64,000 bases of DNA from positions 62,001 to 126,000 of the forward strand of contig KN834843.1 of NCBI GenBank assembly GCA_000827265.1, written 5' to 3'. The notes under the pieces were generated by a model. That model was not told where the DNA came from. It saw only the letters and a list, made by a program, of their open reading frames with translations, and ran no database searches. The stretch comes from Collybiopsis luxurians FD-317 M1 (taxonomy: Eukaryota; Basidiomycota; Agaricomycetes; Agaricales; Omphalotaceae). Position numbers and translations under genes: made by a program. This document shows, one piece after another, positions 47,613-59,576 of this stretch. The first letter of the stretch is position 1, and each line of letters opens with the position of its first letter.

Positions 47613-48922
47613 TCACAATCTGAGCAAGTAGACAATCCATCGAGAAATCCATCTTCTGGTTCCGGAACCCGTTGGTTCTGTTGGTTCTGTTGGTCCCGTT
47701 GGTTCTGTCGGTTCAGTTGGTTCCGTTGGCTCCGTTGGCTCCGTTGGTTCTTCTGGTTCCGGAACCGGTTGGTTCTGGTCAGGATTAAAGTCCCGCCAGG
47801 TTGACTTAGGTAACTGAACTCCCGGATCGCCTAGGTCAATCAACGGGTCGAAAACTAAACAGTCACCAGCGTAAGCAAAGTACATAATCAAGTTTGCTGG
47901 GAGGCGCGGCTTACGTAGAAACTACAAGGGAAGGTTTCCTTAGTATCGAGACAGAAAACACACGCACAGAGAATATGGCACTAACCACCCCAAATTCATC
48001 GACTGGCAGCTTCTCGTTGGGCTTTGGTTCAAGATGAAATACGATTCTGTCAGGCGTGTAATCAGCTACCATTTGCCTATCGTCAGGATGATCCGGGTCG
48101 TCCGATTCGAGAGGTCTATCCTTGAGCTTTTTAACATCGCAGAAAATGAGGATCCCCTGAGCACCTGTTTGAGCAGACACGAGGGAAGGATCAGTGAAGA
48201 ACGCGCATTGGAGAGCAGTAACCGTGACACTGACTGATAGCTGAGTCCTTGGTCGTCTCAAAATAAACCTCTCTCCCGATAGGTCCCAATTGGAGATAGA
48301 GTCGGGTCGAATTCTCTTGCCTGATAACATCCGCTTGGACTGTTGCAGCTTCGTAATTCGTCCACTTTCCGTTGCCCCTTGCGATTGGATTGAATGGGAT
48401 TGGATACTTCTGTAGCCTCCCAGCAATTAAATCCGGAGGAAAACCTGCCAGCGAAATTACATACCAAGACATCGAATCTCGTGAGGTACTGACGACGGTA
48501 TGTCAAAGTGGTCAAATTGGGTGTAAAAGGGTTCTGAGCGCGATTCTCCTACCGTAGCAAAGACCGGACTTGTACCGTCGCGGAAGGTAACTTGGACAGT
48601 TACCGTATTCTGCGGCCCGTTATGCTTCTGATATAAAAAATCGACATTGTTGATACTGTCAAAGTCGAACACATTCTTATAAAACAAAATGCCCTTAGGA
48701 GCTAAGAGAAATTAGCTACCAGAGATAGCACACGGGGGCACCCAATGATTGAAACGCACCCTGCCCGAATGTAACATCGCCTACGAATTGTTTCATAATC
48801 TCAGTGGCTTGCATGTGCGCCTTAAATGCTCCATTCTCGAAACTGAATTGCGCAAAGGCTGTGCACTGGTTGGTGAATTGCTCTGCAGCTGTTTTTAGGA
48901 GGATTGGGAACTGATCTGTCAT
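47613..48922 (-). CDS. hypothetical protein with (Glu-Pro-Thr)n tail; apparent frameshift
   Basis: Five exons: 48760-48922, 48553-48701, 48465-48488, 47986-48409 and 47613-47921. It starts MTDQFPILLKTAAEQFTNQC and is rich in beta-type strands (NTVTVQVTFRDGTSPVF; STRLYLQLGPIGREVYFET). It then continues VSVTVTALQCAFFTDPSLVS, DYTPDRIVFHLEPKP and DCLVFDPLIDLGDPGVQLP, and ends in about nine EPT/GPT repeats. Near 48235 the frame must change by one base (TTKDSAIS to VSVTVTAL), and exon 4 is 424 nt where a multiple of three is expected. It is therefore a pseudogene, or there is a base error. No family recognised. Confidence 0.5.
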
Positions 48923-49254
48923 TGTGAGTCACTGAGAGAGGAAGTGAGTCTTGGGTAGCAGGTAGGCTGGTGATTGTTGGTAGACTTAGATGGTGACCTT
49001 TTTGTTGAATTGGTGGCATAGTACAGGTCCGAGGTTGCTAGTCTGGTTCTACCTTACGACGCAAGGTTCGATGTGATGAAGCGGGGGAGAACCTGATGTC
49101 TGCTGTTGGTAAGAAGTAAGCAAACGCTAATGTGGCAGTATTTGTGCCACAATTAGTAGTGCTTTCTCAGATTGTCCCATACTGTATAAAATGTAGTGAA
49201 TACTAACTAAGATTGTGTAAATTGTAAAGTTTAGACCAATTCAAAATTGCCTTT
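48923..49254. other. upstream region of the EPT-tail gene
   Basis: No ORF or motif of note. Confidence 0.4.
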
Positions 49255-49810
49255 CGTAGATCAGTCATGAAATTGTCGCAGCATAAACTCGGCTTCATTC
49301 CATGTACTCGATTCTCGTAATGACGTAGAACCATGCCAGCTGCAGAAGCAGAAAATGCAATATTGCAGGATCAGTAATGACAGGAAAAGACTGCTGCTTC
49401 GGCCACCTAGACCAAACCGTTGAGGCGAGTACCGATTCGGTTGGTTCAGGACGTTGAAGGGGGCCGGGGAGAATGTTTTGATTATGTTCCTACAAGTAGA
49501 ATTATTCATGAGCAAATCATAGTTTCGACAAGAGCAACAACGTCAGATGTACACTTTCTTTGCTCGAACAATTTTCCCTAGCCCGGCTCTTTTTTTCTCT
49601 CTTTCTTCATTGACAGCCTCCGGAGGGTGGGTCTTGAAAGAGAATAGGGAAAAACGGTACCGAATTCATTAGCAGAAAGACCTACTGTTCAGGCTCTACT
49701 ACAGGCGGCATCAGACGAGACTCTTCATTAGAAGTCTCAGGCTCATCTTCAACCCTCCTCCTTCGTCTCCTCCCCCGACAGCACGAAAACAACAGTGTGC
49801 GCTTATCAAA
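49255..49810 (-). pseudogene. partial duplicate of the LAMTOR1-like gene (5' part)
   Basis: Contains NMINTFSPAPFNVLNQPNRY, SPQRFGLGGRSSS, the intron, an exon-2 relic and RRRRRVEDEPETSNEESRL-type sequence. The exon-2 relic has a deleted base (ACCCACCCTCC against ACCCAGTGCTCC) and the start Met is gone. After GGRSSS the match ends, so the C-terminal tail is absent. Non-functional. Confidence 0.8.
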
Positions 49811-49812
49811 TT

Positions 49813-50015
49813 TACACGTTGCTGCTTGTTGGATTCACAGCTGGCTAGTTGGTGTTAAAGCAACGATGGATAAATTGTGTGGCGTAAAAATCGTAAACGC
49901 GTATAAAAGCTGAGGAAAGCCGCCGGAATTCAGAACTGTGATGCAAGTCGGAAGCAAAAACCTACTTTATGCGGCATCATTGAGCGCTTGTTCAAGCGCG
50001 CAGTGCATACCTTTG
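49813..50015. repeat. triplicated promoter block, copy 2
   Basis: Same order of landmarks as 46066-46290, directly upstream of the partial LAMTOR1-like duplicate. Confidence 0.8.
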
Positions 50016-51326
50016 TTTTAAGTCATCGCTTGCTGGTTTTCAATACTGGTGATGCAGCTGATATAGCTCAAGACTGTAGGCTTTTTTCTTTTTTTATTTC
50101 AGTGTTGTAGATTGTTATTGACTTGCTTGTTTCCTAGGTTGCGAATAGGTCCCCAGAAACTCGAATTTCCGCTCGGTAAGCTTAGTGAGCTTGACGTCAG
50201 CGTTGCGCGCCACACACCCTTCAAGTTTACTAGCGAAAGCCAATCAGCCCTACCGGCGTATTAGTCCAGTATTCAATAGCTTCTCATCGTTCTCATGACT
50301 TGCTGAAAAGTAGCCAAATTTAGCTCGGTTTGTGGCAATCAAGCTACGTTAACCCGGATTTCTCTCAAGCAAGGAAGAGACTGGACAGACTTTCGTCAGA
50401 AACTAACAAGAGGGGTTGTTTTTACCGCCGGAAGAACTTAGCCGAGATACTCTTTCCCAAAAGTTTTACAACTTCATTGATTTGAGACTCGAGTTGATCT
50501 GGAATTGAACTCACTACTATCCAAATCATACAGTATCGCTTGAGTGAATATAACCGCCAACTTTCGCTTGGAATTTTCAATTCCTTTCAAGCCAAACCGG
50601 TGTTAAGAACCCCTTTAACCGCGACAATTCAATCATCGACAAGTACATATCGATATGGAAGTTGCATCTCGATCGAGAACGATGTTCTCCTCGTACTGAT
50701 TTCATTCATAAACTAGAAGGGTATAGCCAATGCAATCCAGCGAGCACGGTACGCTCTTTCAAGCTGAAGAGCAGAATAACGTCGTCCTTGAGCCAATATG
50801 GCTTTGTTAATTGCTGGCACCGACTTTATTAGACCTCGTCAGCGAGCTTAATTCTAATTTTCGGTGGACTCTACTGATGCTTGGTATTTTCAAACGGTGA
50901 CTTTTTTCAAGTCCCAGTGAACTCGTCACTGGTTTGCATCGAACAAAATAAATTACGATGGCCTTTAACGTTAAAGAAATATTCCAGTTACTTTCCCTAT
51001 TTTGCGGCTCACTCGAAGGATACGCCCGCAATAATCCTTACTTCTACATTAGATCAACTTCAAGGTCTATTTTTACAGTCCTGGTATGACGGATGCTATA
51101 AAGTCAGTTGGACAGGAACAGGCACCTAACCAACAAAGAGCACTCGACGACGGACATTACCGGTCCGTCACTATCAAAGCCGTCCGGAAATACAACCTTC
51201 AAAACCACCTGCATCCATTCTCCACCTGCTCCTCGTAAACAAGATCTATAGTTGGCTTGTTTGCGTCACCTGGTCTATCTATGGGTCCACTTGCCGTCAG
51301 CCGTAAATCAAGGTCACCCGGTCCGC
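50016..51326. other. intergenic, upstream of the SGNH hydrolase
   Basis: No supported gene. A TATA-like AGATAAAA lies at about 51330, and the same motif precedes the duplicate gene at about 56734. Confidence 0.4.
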
Positions 51327-51400
51327 TGAGCTAGATAAAAAGCAAGGAGCTCCTGGAACCTCAAATTGACAATCCCTTCTTCCACCACAATTGAATGACG

Positions 51401-53105
51401 ATGCTCAAACCGTCCATTCTCCATATAGGTTTTCTCGTTTTTCTCTATATCTTGCAGGTCAACGCCCAAGGCCGTATGAACTTTCCCGTCACCGTCAACA
51501 TCACATCTCCCATCACACTCGCCGTCAATCCACTCTGCGGACCCCTTTCCTCTGAAAACTCTACAGAAATCAACGTTGGGATCAAAACCGGGCCTACCAG
51601 GTGAGCAGAAAGAAATCGTTATCATCCCGGAATCGATCTCGGTGGAAGGGGAAATCTTGAATTGGATTGACGATCCTCTTCGTATGACGTATAGGACCAT
51701 TGTAGCGTTTGGAGACTCTTGGACTTCGAACGGAGGTTGGCTTGCGTTTTCTCCCAAAGAATGAGGCAATGAAACCGTCTTTTGACGAATTATTACAGCA
51801 AACGGAACCGTTCCGGTCCCACCCATCCTATTCCCCCCTTCCCCATCCGCAGGATCGCAGTTTACTGAGAATAGACGAGCGAGTAATGGCTTCATTTGGG
51901 TGGAAGACATGGCAAATGAGCTAAGTGCAAAGTTGTTGAACGTGAGTTGAGATTTTCTGTCATTTACTCAAATCCGAATATACCAATCATTTTGAAAACA
52001 AAAAAAGTATGCTTGGGGTGGGGCGGTCATTGATAACTTTGCCTACAACACCACATCACCTCTCAATGCAACAGTCTGTATAAACCGCCGAGTATATATA
52101 TGCACGGGACTTCCTGATGGAACTTTTTATAGGGTGTTCCACGCACAGACTTTGTAGCCGAAACTCGGTAGGGCTTTTACGGATTCTGCTTTTGCTTCTA
52201 CGTTCAGAATTTAATATCATTTCCAGACTATTTCTTGAACACGGAAAATTCCTCGATGCCCTAGTACCGGAAGAAACAATCTATACCGTTTCTTTTGGTA
52301 TCAAGTAAGTAAAAACAAGCTGTCGTGCAGTCTCATGTGGTAACTTGCTGGTACGATCCTAGTGACGATGGGCAATTCAAGATAGGTAAAATAACCACAT
52401 ACCGATGGTTCTAGCTCGTTTATTCACTATATGAGTAATAGCTGATGGAAACTTGACTTTGGCATACGAGACCTACGTAAGTTACTTGCTCGATATAAAA
52501 CCAGGCATATTCTTTTACGACGCCTGGGTGATGATAGATTACAAAACTTGGAGAATTACAGGCGAGCGGAGCTACAAATATCCTTGTACAAGGCGTACGT
52601 CACTCCACTACGTAACAACCTTCTCAGGTCTTTATCTTCTCTCAACGCAGATGTACAAACACACCCCAGAAATTGACGTTCTACAAAATCAAGTGTTCGC
52701 CTACCTGCGCGAAGCCAATGCCGTCAATGGGACCAACATAGCCTATGTCAATCTTGAACGGTAAAAAAAAAACTCATTAATTCACCTGAATTTGAACCGG
52801 TCACTGAAAGTTCAATGCTCATTAGCTTATTCGACACCATCGCAGCCGATCCTGCTCCGTTCGGGTTCAGAGGCAACGCTACATGTTTGATTAGTGCAAA
52901 CACTATCGAAGGAGGGTGCGACGATCCTGATCACAGTGTCTTTTGGATTCGTGAGTTTACTATTCATCACAGCTCCTTCTCTTTCGTTCTTTCAATAATT
53001 TTTTTTTTTTTGTTCACTCTCTTCTTAGCCGGTCATCCATCCCAAAACAGCCATCGACTGATTTACGAGTATACGATGGCCGTTTTAGAGCAATGCGCGG
53101 TATAA
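51401..53105 (+). CDS. secreted SGNH/GDSL carbohydrate esterase, CE16-like
   Basis: Twelve small exons: 51401-51600, 51695-51735, 51799-51941, 52008-52073, 52133-52167, 52227-52304, 52363-52385, 52442-52476, 52562-52594, 52651-52760, 52826-52950 and 53029-53105; all phases agree, 321 residues. The signal peptide is MLKPSILHIGFLVFLYILQVNAQG. Block I is IVAFGDSWTSNGG (Ser nucleophile), block II YAWGGAVIDN and block III VSFGINDDG. The last block reads FWIPGHPSQNSH, with the catalytic His but Pro where Asp of W(D)GxHP is usual. The family deacetylates plant polysaccharide fragments outside the cell. The ATG at 51401 matches the duplicate gene; one at 51395 is alternative. Confidence 0.8.
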
Positions 53106-53271
53106 ATTTTGAACTTGTCGTGCTTGCTGCAGCGAATAAAAGAAAAATAAAAAAGTAAGGACCAAGGTCCTATGTACCAAAAAACCGAAAAAAACCTCGG
53201 CTGGTGAATGCGAATCCTGAAAGACAAATGAAAGCTGTGATAACCAACTTATTTGCAGATGGAGCCCTTTC

Positions 53272-53460
53272 TCTTGTTAGATCCACAATTTGCTAGTTAG
53301 TGGTAAGGCGATGATAAACTAATTGTGTGGCGGTAGATGTCGCAACGCGTCTAAGAGCGGAATTTAGAGCTATGATGCAAGTCGGAAGCAAAACCTTATT
53401 TGGAAATCTTTGTGAGGCATCATTGAGTGCCTGTTCAAGCGCCTAGTACACACTTGTGTT
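53272..53460. repeat. triplicated promoter block, copy 3
   Basis: Most diverged copy (GATGCAAGTCGGAAGCAAAA, GGCATCATTGAGTGCCTGTT). No coding part of the LAMTOR1-like gene accompanies it. Confidence 0.65.
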
Positions 53461-53879
53461 GGTACAGTATATCTCACTTCCTGGTTTCCAATATCTGGCT
53501 ATTCGGTCATCTGGTGAACGCAGTTGACAGGACTCGGATCGTGCGACGCCGCACGGTAGATTCTTATTGATTTACTTGATAATGCGCCTTTGGTTGCAAA
53601 CGAGCACTGAGGAACTCATATCCCGGTCCCGTAAATGTGCATAGTGTCAAAATTGTGCGCCACGCCATTCAAGTTACCTAGCGGAAATATAGCGGCTTGT
53701 TTGCTCGCCACCTCGGAGAGTCGGCATATACCAGTGATTTGGATTTTGATGACAAAGCTGGCGCCCTTGTATTATCGGAAACTGGATCTCCTTCTCCAGC
53801 CTGTGGAATGCTTATACTGTGAATGTAGCTCCTGGTAAAAACAATTCAAATGAGACTGGAAGAAATGTGCAGCCACAGA

Positions 53880-54680
53880 GATTATGTACCCATTGAACCC
53901 AAAATACAAACCAGATGTCTGTCACTGGGTCTGCACCTGCCCAAGCTTTGCAAGTAGCCAATTTCCCATCTGTAAACACTTGGTCCAGATGGTGGAAGAC
54001 ATCCTGCAGGTCTTCTTCTATGAAATTAAACAAAGCCGTACTTGTCCAGTGTGGAGGCATCCAGATCTAAAGCCAAAAAATTGGTTAACAGGGGATCAAA
54101 CAGTAGATGGGCACAATAACCTACCATCCTTGAGTTCAATTTTGCCATCCCATAGTCCTGTGTCTGGCCCTTTCCGCATTCATTGTGGAGCTTCCAGTTT
54201 CTGGCGGCAAAGATAGCAGTGAAGATGAGGAGGAAGAGAAGCAGTTATTCAATACCTCGAGGGAGAGTTTTGAGCAGTGGATGCATGGTTTCATCTGAGA
54301 AGTGTGAGACTTTCTAGATGGGCTTGAATATCAGATTCAATTTTGGGATATCTGGATACTACAGACTGTTGAACATGAGTCAGCGCATTTTCTGCATCTT
54401 GCTCAGGACTGCCTTGCAGTGGAGAAGGGAGAGAGAACATGAATGGAGGCGAAAGAATAAGAACCTGGGACTTGGCGCAGGTAAATGCAATGTATTATCA
54501 ATCCAGACCTCGAGCTTCAGAGAGGGGGACTTGAAAAGGTTTTTCCAGCTGGAGTTTCAGCTTGGGGCCTTCAAAAATACTCTGGGCTTCATTGTAGGAG
54601 GAGAGAAAGGGAGAGAAAATGGCGAAGCGATTGGTCCAGGTATAAGCGACAGCTGGCTGATGAACTTTACTTAACAGTAT
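53880..54680 (+). pseudogene. relic of a SWIM-zinc-finger (MULE-type) transposase
   Basis: KPDVCHWVCTCPSFASSQFP followed by ICKHLVQMV gives the CxC...CxH SWIM signature seen in Mutator-like transposases. A downstream frame, ETFLDGLEYQIQFWDIWILQ with FLHLAQDCLAVEKGE, resembles the C-terminus of these transposases in agaricomycetes. Several stops and frame changes, no termini seen. Dead transposon fragment. Confidence 0.55.
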
Positions 54681-55026
54681 ACATAATTAACTTAGTACAA
54701 TTTCTTGAGCTTACATTCCTCATCTAGCTTGTAGAACTATCATAAAGTGACTAGCTACTACTTGTACAGCGAATATAAATGTATATACGACGAACTTGAA
54801 CAAATTTCAAATTTCAACATAGCATCCAAAACGGGACGACGCGTTTACCGCGTTGACAGGATCGGACCCGCTCCCGAAATTTGAACAATTCCGTCATTTG
54901 GCGTGTCACGTGTTTTGGCATGGGGAGGGTTAGGGAAGCTCAGCGGCAAGGTGCCGGCAAGGTGGCGGTCGCAATTGAATCACGTAATTGAATCTGGGCG
55001 CTAATTAGCATCTCTTTCCTTCAACT
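54681..55026. other. upstream region of the two-exon gene
   Basis: AT-rich left half, then a GC-rich stretch (54830-54990) with no obvious elements. Confidence 0.4.
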
Positions 55027-55568
55027 ATGTCACAGAAATATCGTTTCAAGCCTACTGTCTCAATCTGTACCTCAGGTGTTGTTCTCTCTGAAGACCAGGT
55101 TCGAGATATCGCTGCTGCTCTTTGCCCTCAGGATGTCCAAGCATGCGGTGGGGATTTCACTCTTGGGCTCGACTTCTTTCTGTCGCGACAGGAGCGCCAC
55201 TCGCAGTTAATCCCATTTACCGACGAAGTCACCAAAGAGGATAAGATACTTTTCTCGCTAGCTTACTTCCCGGAAAATCGGGATGCACCAGTCACACAGC
55301 TCCAATGGGACCAGCAGGCAATAAACAAGTGGTGGGAAACATATGGTTCTTGCGAGAGTACGAAGGATGTGAAGACGAAGTCAGTTCGATATCCCAAGTG
55401 GGCCGCTAGTACGTGTCTGATTTTCAAAACTGCTTGTGCTCCTCAAACTGATTTTCAGAGCGCGAGTGGATGAAGGATGAACTGATCAAGGCAACACCGC
55501 ACATGCCAAACTACGAGAGGCTGCTTTACCGCATATGCGACAAACCCCCGCCACAATCGCGACCCTGA
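55027..55568 (+). CDS. hypothetical protein, 163 aa
   Basis: Two exons, 55027-55408 and 55459-55568, with a 50-nt GT-AG intron; 163 residues. The sequence starts MSQKYRFKPTVSICTSGVV and includes SEDQVRDIAAALCPQD, LDFFLSRQERHSQLIPF and a basic C-terminal part (REWMKDELIKATPHMPNYER). No signal peptide or membrane segment; soluble and intracellular by appearance. No family recognised. Clean frame and splice sites support a real gene. Confidence 0.6.
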
Positions 55569-56796
55569 CATCCAGAAGTTTCAATGACTTTGTTACGCTT
55601 ATATTCGATCGTGCGCCACTCGCTCTTACACTTCTGACTTCTTGACCATGCTTACGCTTGCCTTAGCACTGATACGCACTGAATCTTGGTCTTTCTGTTG
55701 GTAGATGATTATTCAACTTCCCTGGGACTGCTCTCGTAGAATTAGTCTTGTCACGGCAAATACATTTGGATCAGAATTCATATGTCGATAAGTTCGAGTT
55801 CCAGTAGAAACGAGGATGCTTTGTCCTCAACAAAAGTTAAAGCGCAGAGTAAAGCATTTAACTTCTAAACAAAGTGAACCCGCAGATTTTGGTCGGAAAG
55901 ACTGATAGTAGGTCAATGTTTCCTCAGCAATGAAGCCCTGTCTACCGAAGGCAGACATCTAGGTCAGTACACCAACTCTCTTCAACCTGCTTCAGACTCT
56001 CGGAACGCGCGTAGTATCAGGCTAAACTCGAGGCCATCCGTAAAGCGCGGCCTACCCTTGTTTCCCCTGAACGTAAACAGGAGCTTGTGGCTCCATTCAA
56101 AAGTTCATTGTCGAAGGATGCACTGGTGAAATTTGTATTCACATCCTGCAGTGAAGAATATCTTGCGTTGGAGTGTAACTCTTCAGCAGTTGAATCCTAT
56201 TCCCCTTGCGTTTGAGAGGCTGCCAAATTACTTTGTGTACTCATGCTTTCACTCCCTAAGTAATGGAAAAAGGCTGCTACTTCGTAGTGAGAGTTGACAG
56301 TGGCGGGCTCTGCCGCTCGGCGGCATTACTTGGTTCAAAGGGTATTGATGAACCCTGAACCTCCCTGAACTTGCACTGTTATTTGCGTCTTAATCAAGGG
56401 ATACCAGTACATCTGATTGAATCAACTCTCCGGTCTATTTTTACAGTACTATATAGTTTGACGGATGCTATGAGCTAATTTTTATAGGTCAGTTGGACAG
56501 GGACAGGGACAGGCACCCAACGAACAGAGAGCACTCGACGACAGACGTGACGGTCCGTCATTGTCGAAGCCATCCGACAATATACATACATCTTTAACCA
56601 CCTGTGTCTATCCCCCAGCTCCTCGCAAACAGAACCTATTGTTTGATTATACTCGTCACCTGGTTGATCTGTGTGTCGATCTCTCTATCTACTGGCTGAC
56701 GGCCTTAAATCAAGGTGATCCGGTCCGCTGAACTAGATAAAAGCAGGAGATTCCTGCATGTCAAACCCACAATCCTTCCGCCAAGAGTAAGTTACG
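55569..56796. other. intergenic, no gene seen
   Basis: The last 350 bp (from about 56440) are a copy of the region upstream of the first SGNH gene (GTCAGTTGGACAGG.ACAGG, CGGTCCGTCA, GATCCGGTCCGCTGA). The rest has only short ORFs. Confidence 0.5.
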
Positions 56797-58348
56797 ATGC
56801 TCAAACTATCCATTCTCTATCTAGGCTTCCTGACTTCCCTATATACCCCTCGCGTCAACGCCCAGGGTCGTATGAACTTTCCTGTCACCGTTAATATAAC
56901 CTCCCCAAGTAGACTCGCCGTCAATCCACTCTGTGGACCACTCTCCTCGGTAAACTCTACAGAAATCAATGTTGGAATCCAAACTGGACCTACTAGGTGA
57001 GCGAAGAAACATGATTAAGATTGATGTCAGTGGAAGAAAATCTGAATTGAATTGTCTCCTTGGTAAGGACTATCGTAGCGTTTGGAGATTCTTGGACTTC
57101 AAACGGAGGTTGGGCTGCGTTTTCCCAAGAAGCGGGTAATAAAAGCATCATTAATGAGATATTCTATCATATTATACAGCAAACGGAACCGTACCAGTCC
57201 CACCCATCCTATCCCCTCCTTCCCCATCTGCAGGATCGCAGTTCACTGAGAATAGACGACCGAGTAACGGTTTCATTTTGGTGGAAGACATGGCAAACGA
57301 GCTGAGCGCAAAGCTGCTCAACGTGAGTTGGGATTTCTGTCATCTATTCGAATCCAAATTTACCAGCCATTTCAAAAAAAGTACGCTTGGGGCGGTGCGG
57401 TCATTGATAACTTTGCGTACAACACCACAACACCTCTTAACGCAACAGTCTGTATTAACCGCCGAGTATATATGTACGGGACATCCTAATGAATCTTTTC
57501 GTAGGGCGTTCCACGCACAGACTTTGTAACCGAAACTCGGTAGGCTTTTTTCGAATCTTGCTTCTACGTTCAAAACCCACATCATTTCCAGACTATTTCT
57601 TGAACAAGGAAAAATCTCGATGCTCTAGTACCGGAAGAAACAATCTATACCGTTTCTTTTGGTATCAAGTAAGCAAAAACAAGCTGTCGTGCAGTCTCAG
57701 GTGGTAACTTGCTGGTACGATCCTAGTGACGATGGGCAATTCAAGATAGGTAAAATGATCACATACCGATGGTTCTAGCTCGTTTATTCACTATATGAGT
57801 AATAGCTGATGGAAACTTGACTTTGGCATACGAGACCTACGTAAGTTACTTGCTCGATATAAAACCAGGCATATTCTCTTACGACGCCTGGGTGATGATA
57901 GGTTACAAAACTTGGAGAATTACAGGCGAGCGGAGCTACAAATATCCTTGTACAAGGCGTACGTCACTCCACTACGTAACAACCTTCTCAGGTCTTTATC
58001 TTCTCTGAACATAGATATACAAACACACCCCAGAAATTGACATTCTACAAAATCAGGTTTTCGCCTACCTGCGCGAAGCCAACGCCGTCAATGGGACCAA
58101 CATAGCCTATGTCAATCTTGAACGGTAAAGAAGCTCTTTAATTCACCTGCATCTGATCCGGTCACTGAAAGTTCAATGCCCACTAGCTTATTCGACACCA
58201 TCGCAGCCGATCCTGCTCCGTTCGGGTTCAGAGGCAATGCTACATGTTTGATTAGTGCGAACACCATCGAAGGAGGGTGCGACGATCCTGATCACAGTGT
58301 CTTTTGGATTCGTGAGTTTACTATTCATCACGGCTCCTTCTCTTTAGA
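56797..58348 (+). pseudogene. duplicate of the CE16-like SGNH hydrolase, broken
   Basis: Collinear with 51401-52960 exon by exon. Exon 6 has a one-base deletion (GGAAAAATCTCG against GGAAAATTCCTCG) that shifts the frame before LVPEE. The last exon, which carries the catalytic His, is missing because homology stops at about 58348 inside intron 11. Block I FGDSWTSNGG is preserved. The second half is nearly identical to the first gene, introns included, while the first half is clearly more diverged. A pseudogene or at most a truncated product. Confidence 0.8.
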
Positions 58349-58359
58349 TGAGGACCAGG

Positions 58360-59275
58360 TGACAACGTAGGCGAACTTAATGCCCATCCAGTACCCCACA
58401 AACTCTGCTATTCATAGCCGTTTGCGAACTTGAGCTTCTAGCAAAGAGAGCTTTGAACTAAACATAGTCAAACGAATGTTGCAGTGGCACCGAACATAAT
58501 TGCACCCAGAACAACTGCCGGAACAAATATCCCTGACACTCTACCGAACTCACTACGCACCCACAGCGCAGCATTTGACGAAGCTAATGCCACTGATTCG
58601 GACGGGGACGGGATCGCGGTAAGTGTAATTTATTGCATCGACGAAAACCACGTTACTGTTGACGGCAAATTTGAAGTGTTCCAGTGGAGATGGGCAACAC
58701 AAACGGGATAGCACTTCTGGATTCTATCATCGTCGATGTGGATTCATCATTAAAAACTTCCATTAGGACACATTCGCCAGAGGTGGAAGATGGAAAATGG
58801 CAGTCGATGCCCCCTGGGGGTTGAGTTGAATTCGCTGTGGTGGTGAAGAAATTTGATTGATCCCAGCCAGAGGCAGAGACAGCTACAGTTTCTATTTGAG
58901 GAGGAGATTAAGGATATCGGAAGACGTCTGCAGTCCGAACTCGCCTAAAATGGACAAAGTAGCGATTATCAGTGCCGTTGATCCTTCGCTCATTACTAGC
59001 CTAGTTTCAGGAAACTCATTTACAAGCACAAAAGTTGTAGCCAAGCTATCACTGGCAGTCTCAATGGGCTGAGCCTATTCCGTTCCCAGTACAGATGCAC
59101 TGCTGAAACTGGGTTGAAATTAAAATAATGTTACAGAGGCTTGATGTTGAGGAAGAGTGTAAACGAAGCCTGAAGGGGCCCCCAAAGATCGTAAAATCGA
59201 GTTTAGAGAATACAGAACGGAAGGCCTTCCTCAAACCCAAAGCAGACCCGAGAAGACTTGGTCCATAATCTCTGA
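58360..59275 (-). pseudogene. decayed copy of the GPI-type Ser/Thr-rich gene
   Basis: Aligns with 60020-60920 on the same strand: TTGCAGTGGCACC..CATAAT at 58481, ACATTCGCCAGAGGTGGAAG at 58769 and ATTCCGT.CC.AGTACAGATGC around 59078. Many substitutions and small deletions, no continuous frame. It begins exactly where the truncated SGNH duplicate ends. Confidence 0.7.
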
Positions 59276-59576
59276 ACATTTAAAGTATAGAATAAGTAGC
59301 TGTTGTTCCAAGTTCTGTTCCCTCGATTCGGCCCTCGAGGATCGAGAGAGAAAAAAAAACTCATAAAACCGATCGATCTTCATATAAACGCCTGACGCAC
59401 AACTCGAGTTTATAAGTTATACAAAATGCATCAAGGAACGCAAGGTACCTTGGAATGTTTGTACTTTATCCACACATCCCATGAGTTATGGAGGGATACA
59501 AGAATGGTCCGTGGATGTGGCGTTTAGCTAGCGCTTATCTAGTCAAACTGGCTTGAAGTAAAACAATGAACGAGGT

